Source: an uncultured Acidobacteriota bacterium
Lineage (GTDB): Bacteria; Acidobacteriota; JAAYUB01
Reading direction: 5' to 3'
NCBI GenBank assembly: GCA_937925645.1
Contig: CALAMB010000344.1
Span: 1 to 19,298 of the forward strand
DNA: 19,298 nt
The position numbers and the translations under genes are program-made. Below are positions 9,509-16,406 of this stretch, one piece after another. Each line of letters opens with the position of its first letter. Position 1 is the first letter of the stretch. Below the pieces are notes generated by a model, which saw nothing but the letters and a program-made list of their open reading frames with translations, did not search any database and was not told the DNA's origin.

Positions 9509-11083
9509 CTACTTGGCGTATTCGACGAACCGCCGTTCCCGGATCACCGTGACCTTGATCTGGCCCGGGTACTGCAGGTCGCTCTCGATCTTCTTGGTCA
9601 GGTCCTTGGCCATCCAGAACGCCTGCTCGTCGCTGATCTTGTTGCTCTCGACGATGACGCGGATCTCGCGGCCGGCCTGAAGCGCGTAGGCCTTGGCCAC
9701 GCCGGTGAAGCTGTCGGCGATGTTCTCGAGCTTCTCGAGGCGCTTGACGTACGACTCGAGGATCTCGCGGCGGGCGCCCGGCCGGGCGGCGGACACCGCG
9801 TCGGCCACCTGCACCAGCACCGCCTCGACGCTCTGGAAATCCACGTCGAAGTGATGCGCCTCGACGGCGTGCAACACCTCGGGGTTCTCGCCGTTCTTGC
9901 GCAGCAGCTCCACGCCGAGCTGGGTGTGGGTGCCCTCCACCTCCCGGTCCACCGACTTGCCGATGTCGTGGATGAGGCCGGCGCGCCGGGCGACCCGCTC
10001 GTCGGCGCCCACCTCCTGCGCCAGCATGCCGGCGATGTGCGCCACCTCCTTCGCATGCTCCAGCACGTTCTGGCCGTAGCTCGAGCGATAGTGCAGGCGG
10101 CCCAGAAGCTTGAGCACGTCGGGGTGGAAGTCGTGGAAGCCCATCTCGAAGGCGGCCTCCTCGCCGATCTCCAGGATCTTCTGCTCCATTTCGGCCTTGA
10201 CCTTGTCCACGATCTCCTCGATCCGCGCGGGGTGGATCCGGCCGTCGGTGATGAGGCGCTCGATGGCGATCTTGGCGATCTCGCGGCGATAGGGGTCGAA
10301 ACCGGACAGGATGACCGCCTCGGGGGTGTCGTCGACGATCAGGTCGATCCCGGTGGCGATCTCCAGGGCGCGGATGTTCCGCCCCTCGCGGCCGATGATG
10401 CGGCCCTTCATCTCGTCGCTGGGCAGATCCACCACCGACACGGTGGTTTCGATGGTGTGCTCCACAGCGCAGCGCTGGATGGAAGTGGACAGAATCTTGC
10501 GGGCCAGACTGTTGGCGCGGTTCCGGGCGTCGTCCTCGATCTGCTTGACCAGCGCGGTGGCGTCGTGCCGCGCCTCCTCCTGGAGCACGTCCACGAGCTG
10601 CTGCTTGGCCTCGTCGCGGGTCATGCCGGCGACCTTTTCCAACTGCTCCTGCTGCAGCCGGCGGAGCTCCTTCACTTTCGTTTCCTCTTCCTTGATCCGG
10701 ACCTCGCGCGAGATGAGCCCGTTTTCCCGGTTGGCCTGTTCCTTTTCCTTCTTGGTGATTTGCTCCTCGCGCCGGCTGAGCGCCAGGTCGCGCTGGGACA
10801 GCTTCTGTTCGGTCGCGGTCAGTTCCTTCCGCTTCTCCTTGATGTCCGCGTCGTGTTCGCTGCGGAGCTTGAAGAGCTCGTCCTTCCCTTCGAGGACTTT
10901 CTCGCGCTTGGCCTGCTCGGCGTCCCGGCGGGCCCGGGTGACGATCTCGTCGGCCTGCGCCTGCGCGGCGCGGAGCCGCTCGGTGACCACCCGGTTCTTC
11001 AGGCGGAGGTAGACAACCAGCAGCACCGTCCCGACCACGGCCACGGGGGCCGCGATGATCAAAGCCGTATAGAATGCGTTCAT
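9509..11083 (-). CDS. rny: Ribonuclease Y
   Basis: RNase Y is a membrane-anchored endoribonuclease that starts mRNA decay. The 524-residue product shows the full family order: one N-terminal transmembrane segment (about 5-25), a long charged coiled coil (about 35-175), a KH RNA-binding domain with [12 protein letters not shown] (227-238), and an HD phosphohydrolase domain with LIHDIGK (catalytic H372-D373) and AHHFD. It ends in the usual [16 protein letters not shown]. The ATG at 11083 is chosen because AAGGAGA precedes it and the product then begins directly with the membrane anchor; a longer frame would add 12 residues without a ribosome-binding site. It lies downstream of the 6S RNA gene, with a roughly 97-nt leader that contains a stem-loop, and upstream of ymdB. 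Confidence 0.97.
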   Translation of the reverse strand: MNAFYTALIIAAPVAVVGTVLLVVYLRLKNRVVTERLRAAQAQADEIVTRARRDAEQAKREKVLEGKDELFKLRSEHDADIKEKRKELTATEQKLSQRDLALSRREEQITKKEKEQANRENGLISREVRIKEEETKVKELRRLQQEQLEKVAGMTRDEAKQQLVDVLQEEARHDATALVKQIEDDARNRANSLARKILSTSIQRCAVEHTIETTVSVVDLPSDEMKGRIIGREGRNIRALEIATGIDLIVDDTPEAVILSGFDPYRREIAKIAIERLITDGRIHPARIEEIVDKVKAEMEQKILEIGEEAAFEMGFHDFHPDVLKLLGRLHYRSSYGQNVLEHAKEVAHIAGMLAQEVGADERVARRAGLIHDIGKSVDREVEGTHTQLGVELLRKNGENPEVLHAVEAHHFDVDFQSVEAVLVQVADAVSAARPGARREILESYVKRLEKLENIADSFTGVAKAYALQAGREIRVIVESNKISDEQAFWMAKDLTKKIESDLQYPGQIKVTVIRERRFVEYAK

Positions 11084-11106
11084 GTCGTCTCCTTCGGGCA
11101 ATATAT

Positions 11107-11135
11107 GCACAAACCCCAAGGGGTCCTGTTTGCGC
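11107..11135 (-). promoter_or_regulatory. Stem-loop in the rny 5' leader
   Basis: On the minus strand GCGCAAAC pairs with GTTTGTGC (8 bp, one G-U), enclosing a short CCC/GGG extension with an asymmetric AGGA bulge. It ends about 23 nt before the rny start and just upstream of the ribosome-binding site. There is no T-tract after it (ATATATTG follows). It could be a processing site, an RNase Y autocontrol element, or a weak transcription end for the 6S RNA. The function is inferred from position only. Confidence 0.45.
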
Positions 11136-11180
11136 AGGTTGTCCGGGAGACCGTTCCGGAGAGGATCAGGCGGGAAAAAG

Positions 11181-11346
11181 CTGCAACGGTGCAGGGCGAA
11201 TCGTTTTGGTCCGGCAGTTCAAAGTGGGTGTCTGTTCAGCACTTCAGGCTTCCCTCTCGCAGAAGGCTTGCACACCGTGCCGAAACTCTAAACTCCCGTC
11301 CGTTCTCATCGCAGACCCAATTGGAATCACCCCGCACGCGTTGCAG
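11181..11346 (-). ncRNA. ssrS: 6S RNA
   Basis: The 166-nt RNA fits 6S RNA, which mimics an open promoter and sequesters the housekeeping sigma RNA polymerase in stationary phase. The ends pair in a closing stem of about 18 bp: CTGCAACG with CGTTGCAG, then (after one bulged C) GTGCGGGGTG with CGCCCTGCAC. The 3' half carries GAAGCCTGAAGTGCTGAA and then CAGACACCCACTTTGAAC, which match the conserved segment of E. coli 6S (GAAGCCTTAAAACTG, then ACGACACATTCACCTTGAAC). The position directly after zapA is the classical site of ssrS. The 5' end lies one base after the zapA stop, so it is either processed from the zapA transcript or made from a promoter inside zapA. A CTTTTTC run follows the closing stem and may serve as the terminator. 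Exact ends are predicted. Confidence 0.88.
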
Positions 11347-11347
11347 G

Positions 11348-11635
11348 TCAAGGTCGTTTCGGTGCCGGATCGGTGAATTGATCCAGAATCTTCACAAACT
11401 CGGCGCTCTTGCGGCCCACGAACTGGTTCAGCTCGCGATGTTGCTTGCGGAGCTGGAAGTATTCGTCGGCGATCTGGAACGCCGTGAGCATAGCCAGCCG
11501 GTGCGAGTCGATGATGTTCGAGGCGCGCTGGAGCTGCGTCATGCGCTCCTCGACAAAGCCAGCCAGTTCCTTGACGTAGGCCTCGTCGTTCACGTCCTGG
11601 ATGCTGAACACCTGGTTCAATATCTTGATCTGCAC
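11348..11635 (-). CDS. zapA: Cell division protein ZapA
   Basis: The 95-residue protein matches ZapA, which binds and bundles FtsZ filaments at the division ring. The N-terminal globular part begins MQIKILNQVFSIQ, is followed by the characteristic acidic DVNDEAYVKELAGFVEERM, and ends in a helical tail that forms a coiled coil. The start is GTG at 11635 with an AGGG ribosome-binding site 4 nt upstream. The gene lies 20 nt after the ZapB-like gene, at the end of the pheS-pheT part of the block, and its stop abuts the 6S RNA gene, as zapA-ssrS do in many proteobacteria. Confidence 0.93.
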   Translation of the reverse strand: MQIKILNQVFSIQDVNDEAYVKELAGFVEERMTQLQRASNIIDSHRLAMLTAFQIADEYFQLRKQHRELNQFVGRKSAEFVKILDQFTDPAPKRP

Positions 11636-11655
11636 CGATCCCTGCCCTCGCGTGG

Positions 11656-11928
11656 TTACTGCTTGCTCTCCAAAGCATCGAGGTGCTCGATGAGCACCCT
11701 GAGTTTTTCCGCGATCTTCTCCTTTTCTTCCCGGACTGTCGCCATCATCGTCTCAATCGCCCGGTACCGGTCTTCCAGGTCGCGATACCGGCGTTGAAAA
11801 TCGGATAATTCCTCCTTCAAATTTGAGTTTTGCGACTGCAAGTTCTTGAAAAACTCGCTCACTCGGTAAATCTTATCTTCCAGATGGGCGAATCGCTCCA
11901 TCCCATCGGATTCTTTTTTTTCGCTCAT
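11656..11928 (-). CDS. Short coiled-coil protein, ZapB-like
   Basis: The 90-residue product is almost entirely a predicted coiled coil, from HLEDKIYRVSEFFKNLQSQN to the end (LRVLIEHLDALESKQ), with heptad spacing of Leu, Ile and Phe and many Glu, Lys and Arg. Size, composition and the position directly upstream of zapA suggest a ZapB-type partner that links ZapA to the divisome, but coiled coils are poor evidence of homology, so no gene symbol is given. The start at 11928 (MSEKKESDG) has AGGGG 5 nt upstream and lies 7 nt after the pheT stop; a longer frame to 11982 would overlap pheT by 47 bases and is rejected. Confidence 0.75.
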   Translation of the reverse strand: MSEKKESDGMERFAHLEDKIYRVSEFFKNLQSQNSNLKEELSDFQRRYRDLEDRYRAIETMMATVREEKEKIAEKLRVLIEHLDALESKQ

Positions 11929-11935
11929 GCCGCCC

Positions 11936-13981
11936 CTATCGAAACTGGGCTTGGAAACGTTTCCGCAGGCTGGCGGCGGCACGTTCCCGGAGGCGGTCGG
12001 CCTCCTCGTCGGTCAGGGTGCGCTCGGGATGTTGAAAGACCAGCCGGACGTTCATCGCCTTGCGGTCCGGGGGAATGTCGTCCCCCCGGTAAAGGTCAAC
12101 CAGCTTAACCTCCGCTAATTCAGGCATTTTCAATTCAATGACCGACGTTTTTATTGTACTAAAACTGACCCCGATGTCAACGACAAAGGACATGTCGCGG
12201 TCAACGAACGGGAACCGCGGCAGGGCGCGGAAGGCAAACGACCGGTCGATGCCCGCCGCCAGCGGTTCGAACAGCAATTCGGCCACGAACACCTTCCGCC
12301 TGAACTTGAGCTTCTGGGCCAGCAGTTCATTGAGCTGGCCGATGTAACCGATGATCCCGCCCCCCAGCCGGATCCAGGCCGCCGCCCCCGGTTGCAGGAA
12401 GGGCGCGTCATCCGCCTCGTCAAACACGACCGCCGGAACGTTGAGGCGGTCGACCAGGCCCTCGACAACTCCTTTGATGCGGGCGAAATCCGCCGGGATC
12501 CCCGCCGCGGACCAGTGCGCCGGCAGCCACTGCCCGTACGCCCCGATGGCCAGCCGAACCGGCTCCACGTGGCCGTCACCGCACCGGTCGTACACCGAGG
12601 CCACCTCGAAGAGGCGGACGTCGGGGTTGTAGTTGTTCTCGTTGAGCTTCAGCGCGGCCACCATCGCCGGCAGCAGGCCCTGGCGCAGGAACGGCTCCCC
12701 CTCGTCCAGCGGATTGTCCACCCGGACCGGCTCGCCGGCTGGCGCCCAGAGGAGGGCGGCGTCGCGCTGGACGTCGGTGAAATTCGGCGTCAGGATCTCC
12801 TGCAGGCCGCACTCCTTCAGGAACTGCCGGACCGCGGCCTTCTCCCCGGCGAACTGGCGCGACACCGGACGCGACGGATGGAGCGGCAGGGTGGACGGAA
12901 TGCGGTCGTAGCCGTGCAGCCGGGCGACCTCCTCTATGAGGTCCACTTCCAGGCCCACGTCGACGCGATGGGCGGGCGGCCGGACGCGCCAGCCGTCGGG
13001 CGCCGCCTCCACCTGGAACCCCAGGCGGCGGAGCATCGCCTCGACCGGCAGCCCGGCGACGGGCACGCCCACCAGCCGCTCGACCCGTTCGCGGCGCAGG
13101 GCGATCTCCGGCGGCGCCCAGGGGCGCGGGTAGACGTCCACCACGGGCGACACCGCCTCGCCGCCGGCGAGTTCCAGGATCAGCCGCGCGGCCCGCCACA
13201 GGGCTCGCGGCGGCATCTCCAGGTCCGCGCCCCGCTCGAAGCGGTACGACGCCTCGGTGCGCATCTCCAGCGCCCGGGCGGTCCGGCGGACCGACGCGGG
13301 CTGGAACCAGGCGCTCTCCAGCAGGACGTCGGTGGTCGTGTCGGCCACCTCGCTCTCCGCCCCGCCCATCACGCCGGCGATCCCCACCGCGCGCGCCGCG
13401 TCGGCGATGACCAGCATGTCCGGGGCGAGGGCGCGGATGCGGCCGTCGAGGGTCTGAACCGTCTCGCCGGGGCGGGCCCGGCGCGCGACCAGGCACCCGC
13501 CGGTCAGTTTGCTGAAATCGTACGCGTGGAGCGGATGGCCCAGCTCCAGCAGGATGTAGTTGGTGATGTCCACCAGGTTGTTGATGGGGCGCTGGCCCAC
13601 GGCCAGGAGCCGCTCCTGGAGCCAGCACGGCGACGGCGCCACCCGGACGCCGGTGATGCGCACTCCGCAGAAGCGGGCGCACAGATCGGGGTCCTCGATG
13701 GTGATGGCCGGCGCCGGGGCGGCGTCCCGGCCGGCGTCCAGCGCGGCGGGCGCCCGGCGTCGCAGCGGCTCGTGGTACAGGGCGCTGAGCTCGCGGGCGA
13801 TGCCGAGGTGGCTGAGGCAGTCGGGGCGGTTGGCCGTGACGTCGATGTCGATCAGCGTGTCGTGGGACAGGCGCTCCATCGCGTCGACGGGCAGACCGAG
13901 CATGGACAGGTCGGCCGCCAGCCGGTCCGGCGGTTCGTCCAGGGCGATGAGGTCGGCCATCCAGTGGCAGCTGATTTTCAT
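11936..13981 (-). CDS. pheT: Phenylalanine-tRNA ligase beta subunit, short form without the N-terminal tRNA-binding OB domain
   Basis: PheT forms the alpha2-beta2 PheRS with PheS, contributing editing of Tyr-tRNA-Phe and tRNA binding. The 681-residue protein starts as usual (MKISCHWMADLIAL, MLGLPVDAMERL) but passes straight to DTLIDIDVTANRPDCLSHLG, which in E. coli follows the EMAP-type OB domain (roughly residues 39-148 there). That domain is absent here, and the shortfall of about 114 residues against E. coli matches its size. The B3/B4 editing region, B5 and the C-terminal anticodon-binding domain (from about 590, with FPFVDRDMSFVVD and RKAMNVRLVFQHPERTLTD) are present. It lies 25 nt after pheS; an AAGGAG motif sits 11 nt before the start. 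Confidence 0.96.
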   Translation of the reverse strand: MKISCHWMADLIALDEPPDRLAADLSMLGLPVDAMERLSHDTLIDIDVTANRPDCLSHLGIARELSALYHEPLRRRAPAALDAGRDAAPAPAITIEDPDLCARFCGVRITGVRVAPSPCWLQERLLAVGQRPINNLVDITNYILLELGHPLHAYDFSKLTGGCLVARRARPGETVQTLDGRIRALAPDMLVIADAARAVGIAGVMGGAESEVADTTTDVLLESAWFQPASVRRTARALEMRTEASYRFERGADLEMPPRALWRAARLILELAGGEAVSPVVDVYPRPWAPPEIALRRERVERLVGVPVAGLPVEAMLRRLGFQVEAAPDGWRVRPPAHRVDVGLEVDLIEEVARLHGYDRIPSTLPLHPSRPVSRQFAGEKAAVRQFLKECGLQEILTPNFTDVQRDAALLWAPAGEPVRVDNPLDEGEPFLRQGLLPAMVAALKLNENNYNPDVRLFEVASVYDRCGDGHVEPVRLAIGAYGQWLPAHWSAAGIPADFARIKGVVEGLVDRLNVPAVVFDEADDAPFLQPGAAAWIRLGGGIIGYIGQLNELLAQKLKFRRKVFVAELLFEPLAAGIDRSFAFRALPRFPFVDRDMSFVVDIGVSFSTIKTSVIELKMPELAEVKLVDLYRGDDIPPDRKAMNVRLVFQHPERTLTDEEADRLRERAAASLRKRFQAQFR

Positions 13982-14006
13982 GGTGCGCGCTCTCCTTCGC
14001 GTTCGG

Positions 14007-15041
14007 TCAGAAGCGGTGGAACTGGTTCAGGAACCGGACGTCGTTCTCCCAGAACATCCGGATGTCGGGGACGCCGTACCGAAGAATGGCGACCCGGTCG
14101 ATGCCCATGCCGAAGGCGAAGCCCGTGTAGCGCTCGCTGTCGATGCCGCACGCGTCGAACACGTTGGGATGGACCATGCCGGCGCCCAGGATCTCGATCC
14201 AGCCGCTCCCCTTGCAGATCCGGCAGCCGCGGCCGCCGCAGAAAAAGCAGCTCACGTCCACCTCGGCGCCGGGCTCCACGAAGGGGAAGAAGCTGGGCCG
14301 CAGCCGGATGCGGGCGTCCGCGGCGAAGCATTCGCGAGCGAAGTGCTCCAGCGTGCCCTTCAGGTCGGCCAGGGAGACGCCTTCGTCCACCACCAGTCCC
14401 TCGATCTGGTGGAAGATGGGAAAGTGGGTGGCGTCGGGCGTGTCCTTGCGGTACACCTTGCCGGGGGCGATGACCTTGAGCGGCGGCGCCACCGCCTGCA
14501 TGGTCCGGATCTGGACCGGCGAGGTGTGCGTGCGTAGCAGGAAGGACCCGTCGCCGATGAAGAACGTGTCCTGCGCGTCGCGCGCCGGGTGGTCCGGCGG
14601 AAAGTTCAGGGCGCCGAAGTTGAAGAAATCGGTCTCGATCTCCGGTCCCTCGGCGATGGCGTAACCCATCCGCTGGAAGATGCCGCAGATCTCGGCCTCG
14701 ACCTGCTTGACGGGGTGCAGCGTGCCCCGGGCCACGGGGAAGCCGGGCAGCGTGACGTCGAGGCGCTCCTTTTCCAGCCGGTCCTGGTAGGCCGCCAGGC
14801 GGACCTGCCCGGCCAGTTCGTCCAGCCGGGTCTCGATGGCCGCCTTGAGCCGGTTGACTTCCTGGCCGAAGGCGGGCCGCTCGGCGGGCGGCAGGTCGCG
14901 CAGGCGCTTGAGCTGGAGGGTCAGGAGGCCCTTCTCCCGCGACAGGTAGCGCTCCCGCAGCAGGCCGTACGCCGGCTCGTCGCGGACCTCGCGGCACTCC
15001 GCCTCAAAACCCTCCATGATTCGGGCCAGGTCATCACGCAT
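14007..15041 (-). CDS. pheS: Phenylalanine-tRNA ligase alpha subunit
   Basis: The 344-residue catalytic subunit of PheRS charges tRNA-Phe. It has the N-terminal coiled-coil arm (residues 1-90), class II motif 1 (HPVKQVEAEICGIFQRMGYA), motif 2 (LLRTHTSPVQIRTM and GKVYRKDTPDATHFPIFHQI) and motif 3 (GFAFGMGIDRVAILRYGVPD). Length is normal for bacteria. ATG 15041 is chosen because AAGGAG lies 8 nt upstream. The frame is open a further 22 codons to a TTG at 15107, but that stretch is the terminator hairpin and its T-run. Expression must pass this attenuator, since no promoter can fit between it and the start. Confidence 0.97.
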   Translation of the reverse strand: MRDDLARIMEGFEAECREVRDEPAYGLLRERYLSREKGLLTLQLKRLRDLPPAERPAFGQEVNRLKAAIETRLDELAGQVRLAAYQDRLEKERLDVTLPGFPVARGTLHPVKQVEAEICGIFQRMGYAIAEGPEIETDFFNFGALNFPPDHPARDAQDTFFIGDGSFLLRTHTSPVQIRTMQAVAPPLKVIAPGKVYRKDTPDATHFPIFHQIEGLVVDEGVSLADLKGTLEHFARECFAADARIRLRPSFFPFVEPGAEVDVSCFFCGGRGCRICKGSGWIEILGAGMVHPNVFDACGIDSERYTGFAFGMGIDRVAILRYGVPDIRMFWENDVRFLNQFHRF

Positions 15042-15055
15042 CGCGGGCTCCTTGC

Positions 15056-15093
15056 AAAAAAAAACCGGCTGCACCGTAGCGGGACAGCCGGTT
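15056..15093 (-). terminator. Intrinsic terminator/attenuator between rplT and pheS
   Basis: On the minus strand AACCGGCTG pairs with CAGCCGGTT (9 bp), topped by CCG-CTA-CGG (3 bp, 3-nt loop) across a small internal loop, followed at once by a run of nine T (15056-15064). This is a textbook Rho-independent terminator. It starts 26 nt after the rplT stop, and its T-tract ends 14 nt before the pheS start, with the pheS ribosome-binding site in between. It therefore both ends the rpmI-rplT transcript and gates pheST. In E. coli the same site holds the pheM attenuator; no Phe-rich leader peptide with a standard start is visible here, so the sensor is unknown. Confidence 0.88.
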
Positions 15094-15119
15094 GATGTTC
15101 CTTTCAAACGAACTGAGGA

Positions 15120-15470
15120 TTATGCCTGCTTGGCCACTGACACCAGTTCGGCGAAGGTGACCGGGTTGTTCACGGCGAGTTCCGCCAGGACTTTCCGGTC
15201 GAGTTCCACACCGGCTTTTTTCAAACCGGACATAAATCGGCTGTACGACACACCGTGTTCGCGGGTGGCCGCGTTGATCCGGATGATCCAGAGCGACCGG
15301 AACTGGCGCTTGCGCTGGCGCCGGTCGCGGTACGCGTAACCCAACGCCTTCTCCACGGTCTCCTTGGCGGTGCGGTACAGGCGGTTGCGCGACCCCCGGT
15401 ATCCCTTGGCCAGGGCCAGGATCTTTTTTCGGTTCAGCAGTCTCTTGTTTCCACGCTTCACTCGGGGCAT
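15120..15470 (-). CDS. rplT: 50S ribosomal protein L20 (bL20)
   Basis: The 116-residue protein begins [18 protein letters not shown] and carries [40 protein letters not shown] and [15 protein letters not shown], all typical of L20, which binds 23S rRNA early in large-subunit assembly. The long basic N-terminal arm and globular C-terminal domain are complete. It lies 22 nt after rpmI. In enterics and bacilli L20 represses its own operon by binding the leader mRNA; the structured leader upstream of rpmI here is the likely target. The attenuator follows the stop codon. Confidence 0.98.
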   Translation of the reverse strand: MPRVKRGNKRLLNRKKILALAKGYRGSRNRLYRTAKETVEKALGYAYRDRRQRKRQFRSLWIIRINAATREHGVSYSRFMSGLKKAGVELDRKVLAELAVNNPVTFAELVSVAKQA

Positions 15471-15492
15471 GACGGTTCTCTCCTCAGCGCCA

Positions 15493-15699
15493 TCAGATTT
15501 GGAGCATTTCCCTGACGCGGCCCAGGTCGGCGCTGGCGACCAAACCGGTCTGGCGGAGGTTGCGCTTCCGCTTGCGGGTCTTCTTCGTCAGAATGTGGCT
15601 CTTATGGCTGTGGCCGCGCAGGACCTTGCCCGTCGCGGTCACCCGGAAGCGCTTGGTGGCGCCTTTCTTGGTCTTCAGCTTCGTCTTCAGCTTGTGCAC
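15493..15699 (-). CDS. rpmI: 50S ribosomal protein L35 (bL35)
   Basis: The 68-residue protein reads [20 protein letters not shown] and later [20 protein letters not shown], the standard L35 sequence. The start is GTG at 15699, set by AAGGAG 7 nt upstream; a longer open frame to 15753 would add residues unlike any L35. It lies between infC and rplT, the usual order, and has its own consensus promoter and about 84 nt of structured leader, so L35 and L20 can be made independently of IF3. Confidence 0.97.
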   Translation of the reverse strand: MHKLKTKLKTKKGATKRFRVTATGKVLRGHSHKSHILTKKTRKRKRNLRQTGLVASADLGRVREMLQI

Positions 15700-15783
15700 G
15701 GTCCAACTCCTTTTGCGATGACACCATGTCGTGGCTTGTCGCGGAGCCGGCAACGGGGCTGGAGCCTGCTCCCGCGAAAAAAC
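15700..15783 (-). promoter_or_regulatory. Structured rpmI-rplT leader, candidate L20 autoregulatory element
   Basis: The leader can fold: CGCGG-(G)-AGC pairs with GCTCCGCG (8 bp, one bulge) enclosing a GGCTCCAGCC mini-hairpin, and GACA-TGG-TGTC forms a small hairpin about 20 nt before the ribosome-binding site. Position directly before rpmI-rplT is where L20 binds leader RNA in other bacteria. I cannot match it to a specific Rfam family by eye. Confidence 0.5.
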
Positions 15784-15789
15784 GGGCTA

Positions 15790-15817
15790 ATTATAATGAT
15801 AAATTCGGATCTGTCAA
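15790..15817 (-). promoter_or_regulatory. Consensus sigma-70 promoter for rpmI-rplT
   Basis: On the minus strand TTGACA (15812-15817) and TATAAT (15790-15795) are both perfect, separated by 16 bp that are unusually A/T-rich for this region. Initiation near 15783 would place the leader and rpmI downstream. The promoter lies just after the infC stop codon, so it is internal to the thrS-infC-rpmI-rplT cluster. Confidence 0.82.
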
Positions 15818-15836
15818 TGGCCTTTCAGGCGACGGG

Positions 15837-16370
15837 TCATTTTTTCGGCATGAGGTGCATCACCATCAGCCGGCCCTCCATCTCCGGCGGCTTGACCATA
15901 TCGGCCAGCCCCTCGAGCTCCTCGACCAGCCGGGCCAGCAGTTCGTACCCCAGCTCCGGGTGCGCCATTTCCCGGCCCCGGAAGAAGACGCCGCACTTGA
16001 CCCGGTTGCCTTCCTCAAGGAACCGGATGATGTGTTTTTTCTTGAACTCGAAGTCGTGAGTGTCGGTGCGGGGCCGGAACTTCACTTCCTTGAGCTGGAC
16101 CATCTTCTGCTTCTTCTTCGCGTCGTGCTGCTTCTTCTTCTGCTGATAGAGGAATTTGCCGTAGTCCATGACCTTGGCCACGGGCGGCTCGGCGCTCGGG
16201 GCGATCTCCACCAGGTCGACTAGTTTTTCGGTGGCGAGCGCCAAGGCCTGAGCGATGGGAACGACGCCGAGCTGCGTCCCGTCGCTGTCGATCAGTCGGA
16301 CTTCCGGTGCGGTGATCTCCTCGTTGATGCGCACTCGGTCCCGGCTCTCGTGTTTGGGTGCTGGTTTAAT
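15837..16370 (-). CDS. infC: Translation initiation factor IF-3 with probable AUU start
   Basis: IF-3 binds the 30S subunit, keeps subunits apart and checks the start codon. The 177-residue protein has the N-terminal domain (RVRINEEITAPEVRLIDSDG), a Lys-rich linker (YQQKKKQHDAKKKQKM), and the C-terminal domain (VKFRPRTDTHDFEFKKKHI and NRVKCGVFFRGREMAHPELG). A GTG at 16334 would start the protein at MRINEEI without a good ribosome-binding site and remove the usual N-terminal tail. The codon ATT at 16370 has a perfect AGGAGG 6 nt upstream, and gives MKPAPKHESRDRVRINEEIT, close to the usual length. AUU starts of infC are known from E. coli and allow IF-3 to repress its own translation. It lies 36 nt after thrS. 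Confidence 0.93.
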   Translation of the reverse strand: MKPAPKHESRDRVRINEEITAPEVRLIDSDGTQLGVVPIAQALALATEKLVDLVEIAPSAEPPVAKVMDYGKFLYQQKKKQHDAKKKQKMVQLKEVKFRPRTDTHDFEFKKKHIIRFLEEGNRVKCGVFFRGREMAHPELGYELLARLVEELEGLADMVKPPEMEGRLMVMHLMPKK

Positions 16371-16376
16371 GGACGT

Positions 16377-16382
16377 CCTCCT
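16377..16382 (-). promoter_or_regulatory. infC Shine-Dalgarno sequence that decides the AUU start
   Basis: AGGAGG on the minus strand lies 6 nt before ATT at 16368-16370. No ATG, GTG or TTG follows at a usable distance, so this strong site supports the non-canonical start. Confidence 0.82.
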
Positions 16383-16406
16383 GTAAAGAGTGTGTGTTCG
16401 CGTAAA

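Noticed and set aside
11244..11678. A 144-codon minus-strand frame across zapA and the 6S RNA
   Set aside because: It is out of frame with zapA and runs through a structured RNA gene.
9851..11797. A 648-codon plus-strand frame opposite rny and zapA
   Set aside because: It is antisense to well-conserved genes and to the 6S RNA, with no ribosome-binding site and no recognisable motif.
12392..14473. A 693-codon plus-strand frame across pheT and pheS
   Set aside because: The translation is Arg/Gly/Pro-rich without domains and lies opposite two essential synthetase genes.
15042..15107. N-terminal extension of pheS by 22 codons from TTG 15107
   Set aside because: The extension is made of the terminator hairpin and T-run, and the ATG at 15041 has the proper ribosome-binding site.
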